64,000 nt of DNA, from the NCBI GenBank assembly GCA_038852315.1, contig JAWCKF010000006.1, positions 24,933-88,932 on the forward strand, given 5' to 3'. Both the position numbers and the translations under genes were made by a program. Shown here one piece after another: positions 1-8,041 of the stretch. Source of the DNA: COMBO-56-21 sp038852315 (GTDB lineage Archaea > Thermoplasmatota > Thermoplasmata > UBA10834). The notes under the pieces are model-generated. The model was not told the origin of the DNA, did no database searches, and worked only from the letters and a program-made list of their open reading frames with translations. Within the stretch, counting starts at the first letter, position 1. Every line of letters begins with the position of its first letter.

Positions 1-1120
1 CGGGTATGTCCAGCAGAGTGATCACCGTGGTCTTGCCGGATATCCCGGGGCCGCTCTTCTTCGCGCTGACCACGCCCAGCATATCCAAATCCTTAAGTAG
101 CCCCCAGAAGGCGGTGTGCGCCCTCGGCTTCTCGCCATACTCCTCGCAGGCCACCTTGTACGCCGACTCCGCCTCGCCAGTCGTCACGTAGGCTTTGCCC
201 CTGGAGGCCTTCGCGATCGCCAACAGCGCGAGCTTCTGGTGCTTGTCCAATCCTATCAGTTTTGATTCTGTGATGGAGCTGTAAGCCTCCGCCTTCGCTG
301 CGCGCACGTGCTCGACATCGATCCTCCCCGCACCCTCCTCGTCGGCGAGCATCCCCGCCTTCTCGAGTATCTCGATCGCGAATCTCGCATCGCCCCACTC
401 CGCTGATACCTCAGCGATGAGGTCCACGGCGTCCCCGGTGATGGCGCCGTCATGCAGTGCCAGCTCGGCCCTCTGAGCGACGATGTCCCGCAGCTCGTCC
501 AGGGTGTACTTCCCGAACTCGATGATGTTCGTGCGCTTGAAGGTGCTCGCGGAGGACGCGTCGAGCATGTCGAACACATTCTTCTGCGATATGAGCATGA
601 GGGAGACGAGCTCCCTCGCCTCCACGCCCTCCTCTCCGAACCTCGTCAGCTTGTATATGATGTCAGACCCGGCTCTCTTGAGAAGCATGTCGGCCTCGTC
701 GAGAACTATGAGCAGGTGCAGCTTGCGCTTCTCCAAATCCTTCCGCAGTATGCGCAGCATCTCGGTGATCGAGAACCCCCTGTCAGGGAAGTTGGGCTGG
801 AAGTGGTTGACTATGTGCAGCACCGCGCTTGACTCGCTGTTCCTCTGCCTGCAGTTGACGAGGACCCAATCGATCGCCTTCTGCCTTTTCTCAGCATAGT
901 CCCGCAGGTCCATGCAGAAGCGCTTTGCCGTGGCCGTCTTGCCCGTGCCGACGCTGCCCGTGAGGACCACGTTCTGGGACATGTTGGACTCGACCACGGG
1001 CCTGTAGAGCGTGATCAGGCGTTTCATCTGCTCGTCCCTGTGGACCAGCTTCGGGGGCACGTAATCGAAGGACAGTGTGCGCTGGTCCTTGAACACGCTC
1101 TTGCCGACCTTCTCCCACAT
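1..1120 (-). CDS. cdc6: Orc1/Cdc6 replication initiator, 3' end beyond window
   Basis: AAA+ ATPase that binds replication origins and loads the MCM helicase. My reading of the minus strand from ATG 1120 is open to the window edge, about 373 codons. It shows a Walker A motif (GSVGTGKTATAK, about residue 51), a Walker B (LIVLDEADMLL) and, near the edge, the start of the C-terminal winged helix (DLDMLGVVSAKK). A TTG three codons upstream (1129) is a possible alternative start, with purine-rich sequence in front. Typical archaeal Cdc6 proteins are about 400 residues, so only the extreme C-terminus is missing. The divergent spacer to the next gene is only about 120 bp, and I see no repeated origin recognition boxes or AT-rich unwinding element in it, so an origin here is unsupported. 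Confidence 0.93.
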   Translation of the reverse strand, partial: MWEKVGKSVFKDQRTLSFDYVPPKLVHRDEQMKRLITLYRPVVESNMSQNVVLTGSVGTGKTATAKRFCMDLRDYAEKRQKAIDWVLVNCRQRNSESSAVLHIVNHFQPNFPDRGFSITEMLRILRKDLEKRKLHLLIVLDEADMLLKRAGSDIIYKLTRFGEEGVEARELVSLMLISQKNVFDMLDASSASTFKRTNIIEFGKYTLDELRDIVAQRAELALHDGAITGDAVDLIAEVSAEWGDARFAIEILEKAGMLADEEGAGRIDVEHVRAAKAEAYSSITESKLIGLDKHQKLALLAIAKASRGKAYVTTGEAESAYKVACEEYGEKPRAHTAFWGLLKDLDMLGVVSAKKSGPGISGKTTVITLLDIP

Positions 1121-1250
1121 GTCGCTCAACTGCTGGATTCTCTCCGCCTATCTCCTGCTCCGCTCTTAAAGGATTCGCGCGGTGCGCGCGAAAGTCCTCG
1201 ATAGGCAAAACGATTTAAGCAAACAAAGCGCTCGACAGCGCGGGGAGAGA

Positions 1251-1598
1251 ATGCCGTCAGAGGATGACCTCATCAGCTCTCTGTTGAAAGGCACCAAGTC
1301 CATGCTCAGCTCGGAGACGATGCTCGTCGAAGCCGTCCAAGACCTAGTGAAGGACGAGATCAAGAGGCACATCCGCCAGAAGCTCGACGCGAGCCCCGAG
1401 CTCAAGGAGGAGCTGAAGGCCGCCGTCGAGGAGCTCCTAGAGGCGAAAGTCAGGGAGGCCTACGCCCTGCTCAAGGTGACAAAGGTCGGCGCGAAGCTCG
1501 GCATAGAGCTGGTCCCGCCCAAGCTCAGGAAGGAGATAGGGCAGGAGCTCGTTTCGATGTTCGAGCGGGAAGTCACGAGAATGTTTGACCAGGCTTGA
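1251..1598 (+). CDS. Hypothetical helical protein, 115 aa
   Basis: I do not recognise the family. ATG 1251 is preceded by a good ribosome binding site (ggggagaga); an in-frame upstream start at 1182 would add a poorly supported 23-residue tail. The protein is charged, predicted mostly alpha-helical (runs such as ELKEELKAAVEELLEAKV) and has no signal peptide, membrane segment or cysteine. It is divergent from cdc6. A TATA-like element (cgatttaagc, near 1210) lies upstream and could drive a short leader. Codon use is GC3-rich like that of the housekeeping genes around it, which supports a real gene. Confidence 0.7.
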   Translation: MPSEDDLISSLLKGTKSMLSSETMLVEAVQDLVKDEIKRHIRQKLDASPELKEELKAAVEELLEAKVREAYALLKVTKVGAKLGIELVPPKLRKEIGQELVSMFEREVTRMFDQA

Positions 1599-1989
1599 CT
1601 CGGTGTTGGTAGGTGAAGGGGATACTCGCGTCCGAATCCTCTCTCAAATCGGCACTTTGGTCATCGTTGCCGCCGCAGGAATCACGGCCTTTGTAGGTCT
1701 TTATCTTGCCATCGGGAGAGAAGTTGCAGCGTGGCAATGCGGTTGAGGGAGTCCACTCGTGGCGAAATACACCTCTGTCTGCATCTCTTTCTCCGTCGTC
1801 TTGGTTTATGTAAACAATCGCGCTAGAGGTTCTTGCTCCAGCTTCGGTCGCTTTCCAATCGAGGACGGGTTGGCTAGGGGTCAACTGAGGTCCTGCAAGC
1901 ATAGAGTTGACTTGATGCCCATTCGCTAGGAGTCTTCTCTAGAGTAAGCCTTATATAGCTCGGGGGAGGGGGGATAACGAGTCGGAGGG
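1599..1989. other. Intergenic region with lower GC
   Basis: No convincing gene here. A minus-strand frame of 109 codons (1573-1902) is open, but it overlaps the preceding gene, has no ribosome binding site and matches no family I know. Base composition is clearly lower in GC than the flanks. The only functional signal I can name is the TATA box at its right end, serving the next gene. Confidence 0.5.
1951..1957 (+). promoter_or_regulatory. TATA box for exported protein gene
   Basis: ttatata lies 33-39 bases before the TTG start at 1990, the expected distance for an archaeal promoter with a short leader. A purine-rich stretch (gggggagggggg) follows it. Confidence 0.6.
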
Positions 1990-2652
1990 TTGGCATTGGG
2001 CAAGGGGAGCCGTTTCGTGGTTGCGTTTTTCGTCGCATTCGCGATCATGGGATTTGTCATTCCAGCTACGGTCTCAGCAGTCTCGGGGAGTTACTATGTA
2101 TGGACGGATTACAAGTCATTCACCAAGGGCAACATGGCCACACTCTTGAACACAGACCCCGTCCTGGTCTCAGGTTCCGCATGCGCAAACCACGTGTGCA
2201 TGGTTTTCCAAGATAGCACATGGCTTGCGATTGGGTGGGTGGAAGGAAGGACTGCATGGGGTAGCACGAACGGGAAGCAGATGTACTACTACGATGAGTA
2301 CGTCGGCGGTGTTTATTCCGGGGGGTTCCTCGGAAATGCTCCCTACGGCACGAACCACTCGTTCGTGGTGAGCTACCCCTTGGGAACCACCAACTTCTTC
2401 GCGGCCTATTTGGACGGTGTGGAGAAGAAGAGGACCCAGTTCCTGTATTCAACAGCGAGGCCGGAGACTTCTGCGGAGTCCTCCGACAGCGGGAACCATA
2501 TGTGGGGCCACGTCAAGGACATGAAGTATATGCTACAGTCGGGAAGGATCGTTAGGTGGTACCCGTGGGACGGGTTTGGAACCTTCGGCGCTGACCCGCC
2601 CTATCGTATAGAGTTGGTATCTCAGACCGAATGGTGGTATGACAAGACATAG
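1990..2652 (+). CDS. Exported protein of unknown function, 220 aa
   Basis: Starts at TTG 1990 after a purine-rich site (gtcggaggg). Residues 8-30 form a hydrophobic signal sequence (FVVAFFVAFAIMGFVIPATVSA), so the mature part is probably secreted. The rest is rich in Tyr, Trp and Gly with two nearby cysteines (SACANHVCM) that could form a disulfide, and looks like a beta-rich extracellular domain. I do not recognise the fold. It is followed 14 bp later by another exported protein on the same strand, so the two may be co-transcribed. Base composition is somewhat lower in GC than the ribosomal genes to the right, which hints at an accessory origin. Confidence 0.7.
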   Translation: MALGKGSRFVVAFFVAFAIMGFVIPATVSAVSGSYYVWTDYKSFTKGNMATLLNTDPVLVSGSACANHVCMVFQDSTWLAIGWVEGRTAWGSTNGKQMYYYDEYVGGVYSGGFLGNAPYGTNHSFVVSYPLGTTNFFAAYLDGVEKKRTQFLYSTARPETSAESSDSGNHMWGHVKDMKYMLQSGRIVRWYPWDGFGTFGADPPYRIELVSQTEWWYDKT

Positions 2653-2666
2653 AAGGAATATGTGAA

Positions 2667-3299
2667 GTGAGGAGAATGGCAAAGGATTGGCGCGCTTCGC
2701 TCAGACACTCGGTAATCATGAAACTGGCGTTCACTCTCGCGGTTGGTCTCGTGCTGGCTTTCCTTGCTCTCGCGATTATGCAAGGACAGACGCGGACTGA
2801 TGATGAGATCCCGGCGCTTAGACCAAGAGGGTCAATCATCGTTGGGGCCGAGGTGGACACCGTCACCAGTGCAGAATCGCTGGTCGGATACTCGCTCGCC
2901 TCTCCTCAGGATGCGCCTGGAGATCTGGAGCTCAAGAGCATTCGCGTGCAAGCTGAGACCAAGACCGTGTACATGGTGTTCGCCCGCCCGTCTCTCACGC
3001 TCCCAAGCGAGTTGAGCTGGTCATGGTTACTCGACAATGATTGCTGGGTACTCGTTCAGTCACCCCAAGATTCAACGGTTAGCCCTGAGAAGCTCATAGA
3101 CGACATCGTTGTTCAGAGCGGGGGTAGGGCAAGCCGTATCACCGTAGGTGGGTCGCCTGGGCTGATGTACTGTCCGGGCGATTTGGATAGCGCTGTTCAT
3201 TGGTGGTCGGGCGGGATTCACTACGCCCTTATCACTCCGCGAGAGACAGACTACTCCGACCTAGTCACATTCGCGGAAGCGATCGCCGCGCAGATGTGA
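2667..3299 (+). CDS. Membrane-anchored protein, DUF4367-like, paralogue of 5678-6286
   Basis: GTG 2667 or ATG 2676 are both usable starts. Residues 18-38 are a single hydrophobic anchor or signal (MKLAFTLAVGLVLAFLALAI). The C-terminal half ends in a pattern also found in the gene at 5678-6286: GGSPGLMYCPGD, then a tryptophan-rich stretch, then YALITP and a terminal amphipathic helix (LVTFAEAIAAQM). This layout resembles the DUF4367 domain of bacterial and archaeal envelope proteins; that assignment is inference from pattern only. It sits just downstream of another exported protein and points toward the rpl12 end of the ribosomal operon. Confidence 0.72.
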   Translation: MRRMAKDWRASLRHSVIMKLAFTLAVGLVLAFLALAIMQGQTRTDDEIPALRPRGSIIVGAEVDTVTSAESLVGYSLASPQDAPGDLELKSIRVQAETKTVYMVFARPSLTLPSELSWSWLLDNDCWVLVQSPQDSTVSPEKLIDDIVVQSGGRASRITVGGSPGLMYCPGDLDSAVHWWSGGIHYALITPRETDYSDLVTFAEAIAAQM

Positions 3300-3526
3300 G
3301 AAGCCCTGCTACACTTCTGTCACGGAGGCTTTCACGCAGGCAACTGCTCTAGCGATGCCGCAGAGCGTGCTAGTTTGGGAGGTTCCTCACGCGCTCCTGC
3401 TACGAAAGTGGAGAGGAAGCTGCGATCCGAAACCCTTCCTCGTACCGGGCTGAGGGCCAGACGAGAGCCCCCTCTCTCATGCTGTCCACAAGCAACTGAG
3501 TTAGGGATGGAGATGGACTTCGAAGT

Positions 3527-3835
3527 CTATCCGAAGAGCGCACTCAGGCCCGCTGCGGCCTCTTCCTCGGAGACCTTCTCCTCCTTCTTCTTCTCCTCTT
3601 TCTTCTCTTCCTTCTTCTCAGCTGGCCCGGCTGCGGCAGGGGCTGCGGCGACAGGGGCCGCGACCGCCGTTGCGATCGCCTCGTCTATGTTCACGCCCTC
3701 GAGGGCCGCGGTCAGCGCCTTGACTCGCGCTGGATCTGGCGTGACGCCCGCGGCCTTCAGTACGGCCGTTATGCCTTCCTCTGTCACCGGCTTCTTAGCC
3801 GCGTGCAGGACCATCGCGCTGTACACATACTCCAT
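3527..3835 (-). CDS. rpl12: Ribosomal protein L12 (P1 family)
   Basis: Acidic stalk protein of the large subunit that recruits translation factors. The 102-residue length is normal. The N-terminal dimerisation domain (MEYVYSAMVLHAAKK), an Ala/Pro hinge, a Lys/Glu-rich linker and the conserved C-terminal tail (EEEAAAGLSALFG) are all visible. The same tail ends L10, as expected for archaeal P0/P1 proteins, and it is the factor-binding element. It is last in the L1-L10-L12 run, 22 bp after L10. Confidence 0.97.
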   Translation of the reverse strand: MEYVYSAMVLHAAKKPVTEEGITAVLKAAGVTPDPARVKALTAALEGVNIDEAIATAVAAPVAAAPAAAGPAEKKEEKKEEKKKEEKVSEEEAAAGLSALFG

Positions 3836-3857
3836 GTTTCTGCCTCCTTAGATTCCG

Positions 3858-4865
3858 TCATCCGAACAGTGCGCTCAGACCGGCCGCTGCCTCCTCTTCC
3901 GATACCTTCTCCTCCTTCTTCTCCTCTTTCTTCTCGGCCGGCTTGCCGGGACCTCCCTTGTCCTCCGGTGGCCTCGGGACGTTGGCGAGAGCGCTCCTGA
4001 GCTCGTCGTCAAGTGCGGCCGGCACCTTGGACGCGAGCGAGAGCATCTGTGCGTTGGCCTTCGCGAGCATGAGCTTGATGGTCTCCTTGTTGGGTATGTC
4101 AGCGTTGACCGCGAGGTTGAGGGCGTTCATGTGCGCCTTAGCCAAGAGCGGTCCGATGGACTGCCTTGTCGGGTAAGCGATGAACACAGCGAGATTGAGC
4201 GCGCCCGCAGCAGCGCTCCTGACCTTGTTCAGAATCTCCGCTTCGTCGACCGCGAGGACATCCCTCTTGTAGACCATCCCGTCCTCGTACGCTGCGTGCA
4301 GGTCGAGACCTACGGTGAGCGGATATACCTCCAGCTTCGACAGGACGAGCGCCACCTCCCGTGGAATCCTCTCACCTTTCTTGACAAGCACCTTGTCCTT
4401 CTTGATGACGACCTTGCCCTGCTCGATCGCCGCTGGCAGGCCTGCCTTCTGCAGCTCGCCGACTATAGGTCCGGGCTTGAAGGGTGTCTCGCCCGCCTTT
4501 ATCTCGATGTCCTCAGGGGCGACCTCGCCCCCCTTCGCCGGCATCTTTGTCTTGGTGGCATCGAGCTGCTTGTAGAGCTTGAAAGGGTTGAGGTCGGTCG
4601 TGACTATCGCGCACTGCCCCTCGACCGCCTCGGCGAGCTTCTCGACGCCCTTCCTTTCCTTGGATGCCTGCTCGAGCGCGATCTTCAGGAGGGTGTTCTT
4701 GAGCACGGTTATCTGCGCCTTGCCCCTGAGATTCGTCCTGATCGTCTGGAAGGCAGGCGCGGGCACTCCATGGATATCGATGACTCCGACGACCTTGCTC
4801 TTCGCTATCTGAGATGCGAGGCTCGCTACCGCCTCCTTCTTCCAGGGTGCAACATGGGCCGTCAT
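3858..4865 (-). CDS. rpl10: Ribosomal protein L10 (P0), stalk base
   Basis: Anchors L12 dimers to 23S rRNA next to L11. The N-terminal rRNA-binding domain (residues about 1-100, with KVVGVIDIHGVPAPAFQ) and the archaeal insertion domain are present. Near the C-terminus are helices that bind L12 dimers, then a Lys/Glu linker and the GLSALFG tail shared with L12. At 335 residues it has the usual archaeal length. ATG 4865 begins one base after the L1 stop codon, so translation is probably coupled to L1. Confidence 0.97.
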   Translation of the reverse strand: MTAHVAPWKKEAVASLASQIAKSKVVGVIDIHGVPAPAFQTIRTNLRGKAQITVLKNTLLKIALEQASKERKGVEKLAEAVEGQCAIVTTDLNPFKLYKQLDATKTKMPAKGGEVAPEDIEIKAGETPFKPGPIVGELQKAGLPAAIEQGKVVIKKDKVLVKKGERIPREVALVLSKLEVYPLTVGLDLHAAYEDGMVYKRDVLAVDEAEILNKVRSAAAGALNLAVFIAYPTRQSIGPLLAKAHMNALNLAVNADIPNKETIKLMLAKANAQMLSLASKVPAALDDELRSALANVPRPPEDKGGPGKPAEKKEEKKEEKVSEEEAAAGLSALFG

Positions 4866-4866
4866 C

Positions 4867-5505
4867 TCACATCACCCTGTATGCCGGGCCCATAGTGGTC
4901 TTGACATAGACCGAGTGGATGTTCATCTTGCCCCGCTCGAGCTTCGATATGAGCCTCTTGAGCACCGCGTCGATGTTCTCAGCGATCTTCTCGGGGGGCA
5001 TGTCCTTCGTGCCCACGGCGCAGTGGAACGTCCTCCTGTCCCTGCTCCTGACGGCCACGCTGCTCCGGAGCTTCTCTATCTGCGGCTTCGGGTCTGAGCC
5101 CGGCGGTATAGGCTTCGGCATCTTGCCCCTCGGCCCGAGGACTACGCCGAGCCGCTTGCCGATCGTGGGCATGAGGGGCGCCTCAGCGAGGAAGAAATCC
5201 CCGCTCGCAGCGAACTTCCTGGCCTTAGCCTTGTCCGAGGCGATCTTCTCGATCTCGTCGGGCTGGATCACGATGTCCGCGACGCCCTTTGCCTTGACAG
5301 CCATCTCCGAGCTGCCGAACACACCTATCCTGACCGGTTTCCCGCGGCCGTTCGGAAGGACGATCTCCTCTTGGATCCTGTTCTTAGGATTGGACAGGTC
5401 GATGTCCTTGAGGTTTATCGCGAGCTCCACGGACTCCAAAAACTTCCTCTGTTTCGATTCCGCCTGGAGCTTCTTTATCGTGTCTATTAGCTGCTGGTCA
5501 ACCAA
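4867..5505 (-). CDS. rpl1: Ribosomal protein L1
   Basis: Forms the mobile L1 stalk of the 50S subunit and in archaea also represses its own operon. The 212 residues cover both L1 domains, with the conserved GPRGKMPKP motif about residue 124 and the typical C-terminal GPAYRV. The start is TTG 5505, with a strong site (cggagggg) about 7 bases upstream. It leads the L1-L10-L12 run. A two-helix hairpin resembling known L1 mRNA targets lies in the leader immediately before the ribosome binding site (see 5520-5555). Confidence 0.97.
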   Translation of the reverse strand: MVDQQLIDTIKKLQAESKQRKFLESVELAINLKDIDLSNPKNRIQEEIVLPNGRGKPVRIGVFGSSEMAVKAKGVADIVIQPDEIEKIASDKAKARKFAASGDFFLAEAPLMPTIGKRLGVVLGPRGKMPKPIPPGSDPKPQIEKLRSSVAVRSRDRRTFHCAVGTKDMPPEKIAENIDAVLKRLISKLERGKMNIHSVYVKTTMGPAYRVM

Positions 5506-5519
5506 GCCAGACCCCTCCG

Positions 5520-5555
5520 ATGTAGTGCTTGCGAGCCCTGGGGGCTCTCCTACAT
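5520..5555 (-). promoter_or_regulatory. Candidate L1 autoregulatory hairpin in rpl1 leader
   Basis: On the transcribed strand, AUGUAG pairs with CUACAU (6 bp). An asymmetric internal loop follows, GA on one side and GCAAGCA on the other, then GAGCCC pairs with GGGCUC (6 bp) around a CCA loop. Two short helices around an asymmetric loop with GA on the short strand is the arrangement of known archaeal L1 mRNA targets such as the methanococcal one. It ends 14 bases before the TTG start, next to the ribosome binding site, so bound L1 could block initiation. Confidence 0.6.
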
Positions 5556-5584
5556 GACTAGGGAGTGGAGCGAATGCAGATGGG

Positions 5585-5593
5585 GTTTATAAT
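5585..5593 (-). promoter_or_regulatory. TATA box for rpl1-rpl10-rpl12
   Basis: Minus-strand ttataaacc lies about 30 bases upstream of the L1-leader hairpin. Transcription would start near 5560, so the leader would begin just before the hairpin and carry it whole. Confidence 0.6.
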
Positions 5594-5677
5594 GGTTTGT
5601 CAGCTCCACTTGCACAGACAGGCAAAAGCATCGGGCCCAAGCACCCGCCCCTGCAGTTGCTGGGGGTCGTTACCTCC

Positions 5678-6286
5678 TCAGGGCTCAGAAACGGATTCAC
5701 AGAACCTCAGAAGATCGTCCGGGATTGTTCCTACGGCGGTCAGCAGCCTGTAACCTCGCCCGTCCATGCACCATGCGACGATGTTGCCAGTATCGTCCGG
5801 ACACGTGATAAGTCCAGGGCAACCCCCAATCATCACGGCTTTCGTACGGCCCTGATTCAACTCCACAACGCAGTTTATATAGGAAGCTGGGTCGGGCAAA
5901 CCCTCACTTACATAGAGGATCCAGTATCCCTTTGACAGGATGTCCCGTGACATCAAGGGCGTTTCGGTTGGCAACTGAATTCGTCCGGATACCAGTTGCA
6001 GCCAGGCTGTCCCCCTATCAATGAAGATCCCCTGGAATTGGAAACCGTCGGCCAACCACTTGGGCAATCGCACATCCTGACCTAGGATTGATTTTGCCTG
6101 ATCTACCGAGTACACCCTCTCAGGGCATAACGGTGGCCCGGGCGGGTAGAACGGCGCGCTCTGTGATTCATTCCTATCGGCTGGCTGGACTGCTATCATA
6201 GCCAGTTTCAGCGACAGCACCACGAAAGCAACTACCCAGAGAACGGACAGACCATTTCTCGACAACGCCTTTGTCTTCGGTTTCAT
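5678..6286 (-). CDS. Membrane-anchored protein, DUF4367-like, paralogue of 2667-3299
   Basis: I chose ATG 6286 because a strong site (aggggaggt) sits about 8 bases upstream; an in-frame GTG at 6313 would place that site inside the gene. A hydrophobic anchor spans about residues 12-32 (LSVLWVVAFVVLSLKLAMIAV). The C-terminal half matches the gene at 2667-3299 block by block: a Trp-Val/Ile strand, then GGCPGLITCPDD, then YRLLTAVG and a closing helix. This copy has extra cysteines, including a CPGLITC pair that could form a disulfide. Function is unknown. The two paralogues flank the rpl1-rpl10-rpl12 operon in opposite orientation. Confidence 0.75.
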   Translation of the reverse strand: MKPKTKALSRNGLSVLWVVAFVVLSLKLAMIAVQPADRNESQSAPFYPPGPPLCPERVYSVDQAKSILGQDVRLPKWLADGFQFQGIFIDRGTAWLQLVSGRIQLPTETPLMSRDILSKGYWILYVSEGLPDPASYINCVVELNQGRTKAVMIGGCPGLITCPDDTGNIVAWCMDGRGYRLLTAVGTIPDDLLRFCESVSEP

Positions 6287-6633
6287 CAGGACTACCTCCC
6301 CTAGCTGCTTCACATTAACCTGCCGAGAGAATGACCATCGGTGCGAAGAACATCAGTCCGATGAAGATGGTAGTCAATTCACGCCCCACTCTCGAATCAC
6401 TTATTCACGAATACGCCGTTCACGCTCTTTTCTTCGCTCGTTACCTCATACCCCTCCTACTATTCGCACGCTCGATAGCCTTGGCACGTTTCGCTCTCGC
6501 AAGTCAAAGCCCGCTCAGTGTTTCCGCCTGTTCTCAGCATCCTGACCGGCGATTCAAATGCCAGCCGGACCGACCCGAAGGGAAACCCTTTAACTGTAAC
6601 GATGTTATTCGCGACTTGTAGGGGAGTGGGCCG
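6287..6633. other. Intergenic region without a supported gene
   Basis: Lies between two divergent genes. It is less GC-rich than the neighbours. A 96-codon plus-strand frame (6331-6621) has no ribosome binding site and no family resemblance. The right end probably holds the promoter for the flavoenzyme gene (ctttaac near 6588 is a weak TATA candidate). Confidence 0.5.
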
Positions 6634-8040
6634 ACGGCTAGGAGGATAGTCATCATCGGCGGAGGGTGTGGCGGTGGCACAGCCGCGCAGTTCGCGAGGA
6701 AGACCGACAGGACGGCCGAGATCACGGTCATCGAGCGTGAGACGTACCCGCAGTACTCTCGGTGCGGCCTTCCCTATGGGATATCCGGCGTGATTCCTGA
6801 GCTGACGAACCTGATCGAGGCTCCTGAGGAGCGCATGAGGAAGAACAGGATCAATCTGATGCTGGGCTCAGAGGTCACGAGGGTGGAGCACGACAAGAGG
6901 CTCGTGCATGTGAAGACCCCTGACAAGGAGCTCGAGCTGCCATACGATTCGCTCGTGCTCGCAACGGGCGCCAAGGCGGTGGTCCCGCCCATAAGGGGCG
7001 TGTTCAAGGAGGGCGGGAAGCCTGGTGAGCTGAAGAAGGGCGTGTTCGTCCTCAGGACGATCGAGGACGCAAGGGGCATTCAGTCGCTCGGATACAAGGG
7101 CAAGCGGGCCGTGGTGATAGGTGCAGGACTGGTCGGGCTCGAGGTGGCGGAGGCGCTCATGATCAGAGGCTGCAAGGTCACGATAATCGAGTACCTCTCG
7201 AACTGCATACTCGCCATGGTCGACGACGACATGGCCCAGATGATGGCAGAGGCGATAGCCAAGCACGGCGTGAAGCTCTTCACGGAGCACCAGGTCGTCG
7301 AGGTGCTCGGGGAGGAGCGCGCTACAGGCGTCGTCGCCGTGAACAGGAAGACCAACGAGGAGAGGGAGTTCATCGCTGACCTCATCGTCGTCGCGACGGG
7401 CCAGAGGGGCGAGACGGAGCTCGCAAGGCAGATCGGTTGCGAGGTCGGCGTCACGAAGCAGATAGTCGTCAACGACAGGTGTGAGACCTGCGTCAAGGAC
7501 GTGTATGCTGTGGGCGACTGCACCGAGTACCCAGACTTCGTCACGAACAGGCCGTACGTGAGCGGGCTCGGCACGATCGCCGTGAAGATGGCCATGGTCG
7601 CGGGCGTCAACGCCGCCGGAGGCGACGAGCGCCTCCCGAGGGGCTTTCTGATAACGAGGGCCACGGAGCCGTTCGGGTGCCAGGTCGCCGCAGTTGGCCC
7701 GACCACGCCTCAGCTGGAGGCCGCGGGCATAAAGCCCCTGGTCGGCAAGGTGCGGGCGTTCACGCTCCCCGACTACTACCCTGGCAGGAAGGAGATCTAT
7801 GTCAAGGTCCTCGCACACCCGGAGACCGGCAAGATACTCGGCGCGCAGATCGTGGGCGAGGACCGCGTGCACATGAGGATAAACGCGTTCGCTGTCGCGA
7901 TACAGGCGGGCATGACCGTCCAGGAGCTCGCGCAGCTCGAGACCGCGTATTGTCCGCCGGCGGCACCGACGGTCGACCCGATAACTATCGCGTGCGAGGC
8001 CGCGAAGCTGAAGATGGCAAGGCTGCCCAGGCCGGGCTGA
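6634..8040 (+). CDS. CoA-disulfide reductase/NADH oxidase-like flavoenzyme, ACG start
   Basis: FAD- and NAD(P)H-dependent disulfide reductase family: reduces CoA disulfide or oxygen/peroxide through a single redox cysteine. From 6634 the protein has 468 residues: FAD loop IIGGGCGGG (8-15), active-site YSRCGLPYG with Cys44, a second dinucleotide loop VVIGAGLVG, the FAD motif VYAVGDC and a C-terminal dimerisation domain. The family cysteine is normally residue 43 or 44, which fixes the N-terminus here. No ATG, GTG or TTG lies in frame before residue 53; the in-frame codon at the right place is ACG 6634, with ggggag 7 bases upstream. Starting at GTG 6790 would lose the FAD loop and Cys44. Its stop is one base from the convergent rpl11 stop. 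Confidence 0.88.
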   Translation, partial: TARRIVIIGGGCGGGTAAQFARKTDRTAEITVIERETYPQYSRCGLPYGISGVIPELTNLIEAPEERMRKNRINLMLGSEVTRVEHDKRLVHVKTPDKELELPYDSLVLATGAKAVVPPIRGVFKEGGKPGELKKGVFVLRTIEDARGIQSLGYKGKRAVVIGAGLVGLEVAEALMIRGCKVTIIEYLSNCILAMVDDDMAQMMAEAIAKHGVKLFTEHQVVEVLGEERATGVVAVNRKTNEEREFIADLIVVATGQRGETELARQIGCEVGVTKQIVVNDRCETCVKDVYAVGDCTEYPDFVTNRPYVSGLGTIAVKMAMVAGVNAAGGDERLPRGFLITRATEPFGCQVAAVGPTTPQLEAAGIKPLVGKVRAFTLPDYYPGRKEIYVKVLAHPETGKILGAQIVGEDRVHMRINAFAVAIQAGMTVQELAQLETAYCPPAAPTVDPITIACEAAKLKMARLPRPG

Positions 8041-8041
8041 C

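Noticed and set aside
1130..1250. Possible replication origin beside cdc6
   Set aside because: Archaeal origins often adjoin cdc6, but this divergent spacer is only about 120 bp and shows no repeated recognition boxes or AT-rich element.
1573..1902. 109-codon minus-strand ORF between the small helical gene and the first exported protein gene
   Set aside because: Overlaps the end of the preceding gene, has no binding site or promoter, unusual composition and no family resemblance; kept only as part of a low-GC spacer.
6331..6621. 96-codon plus-strand ORF before the flavoenzyme gene
   Set aside because: No binding site and low-complexity hydrophobic/Ser content; likely chance opening in the spacer.
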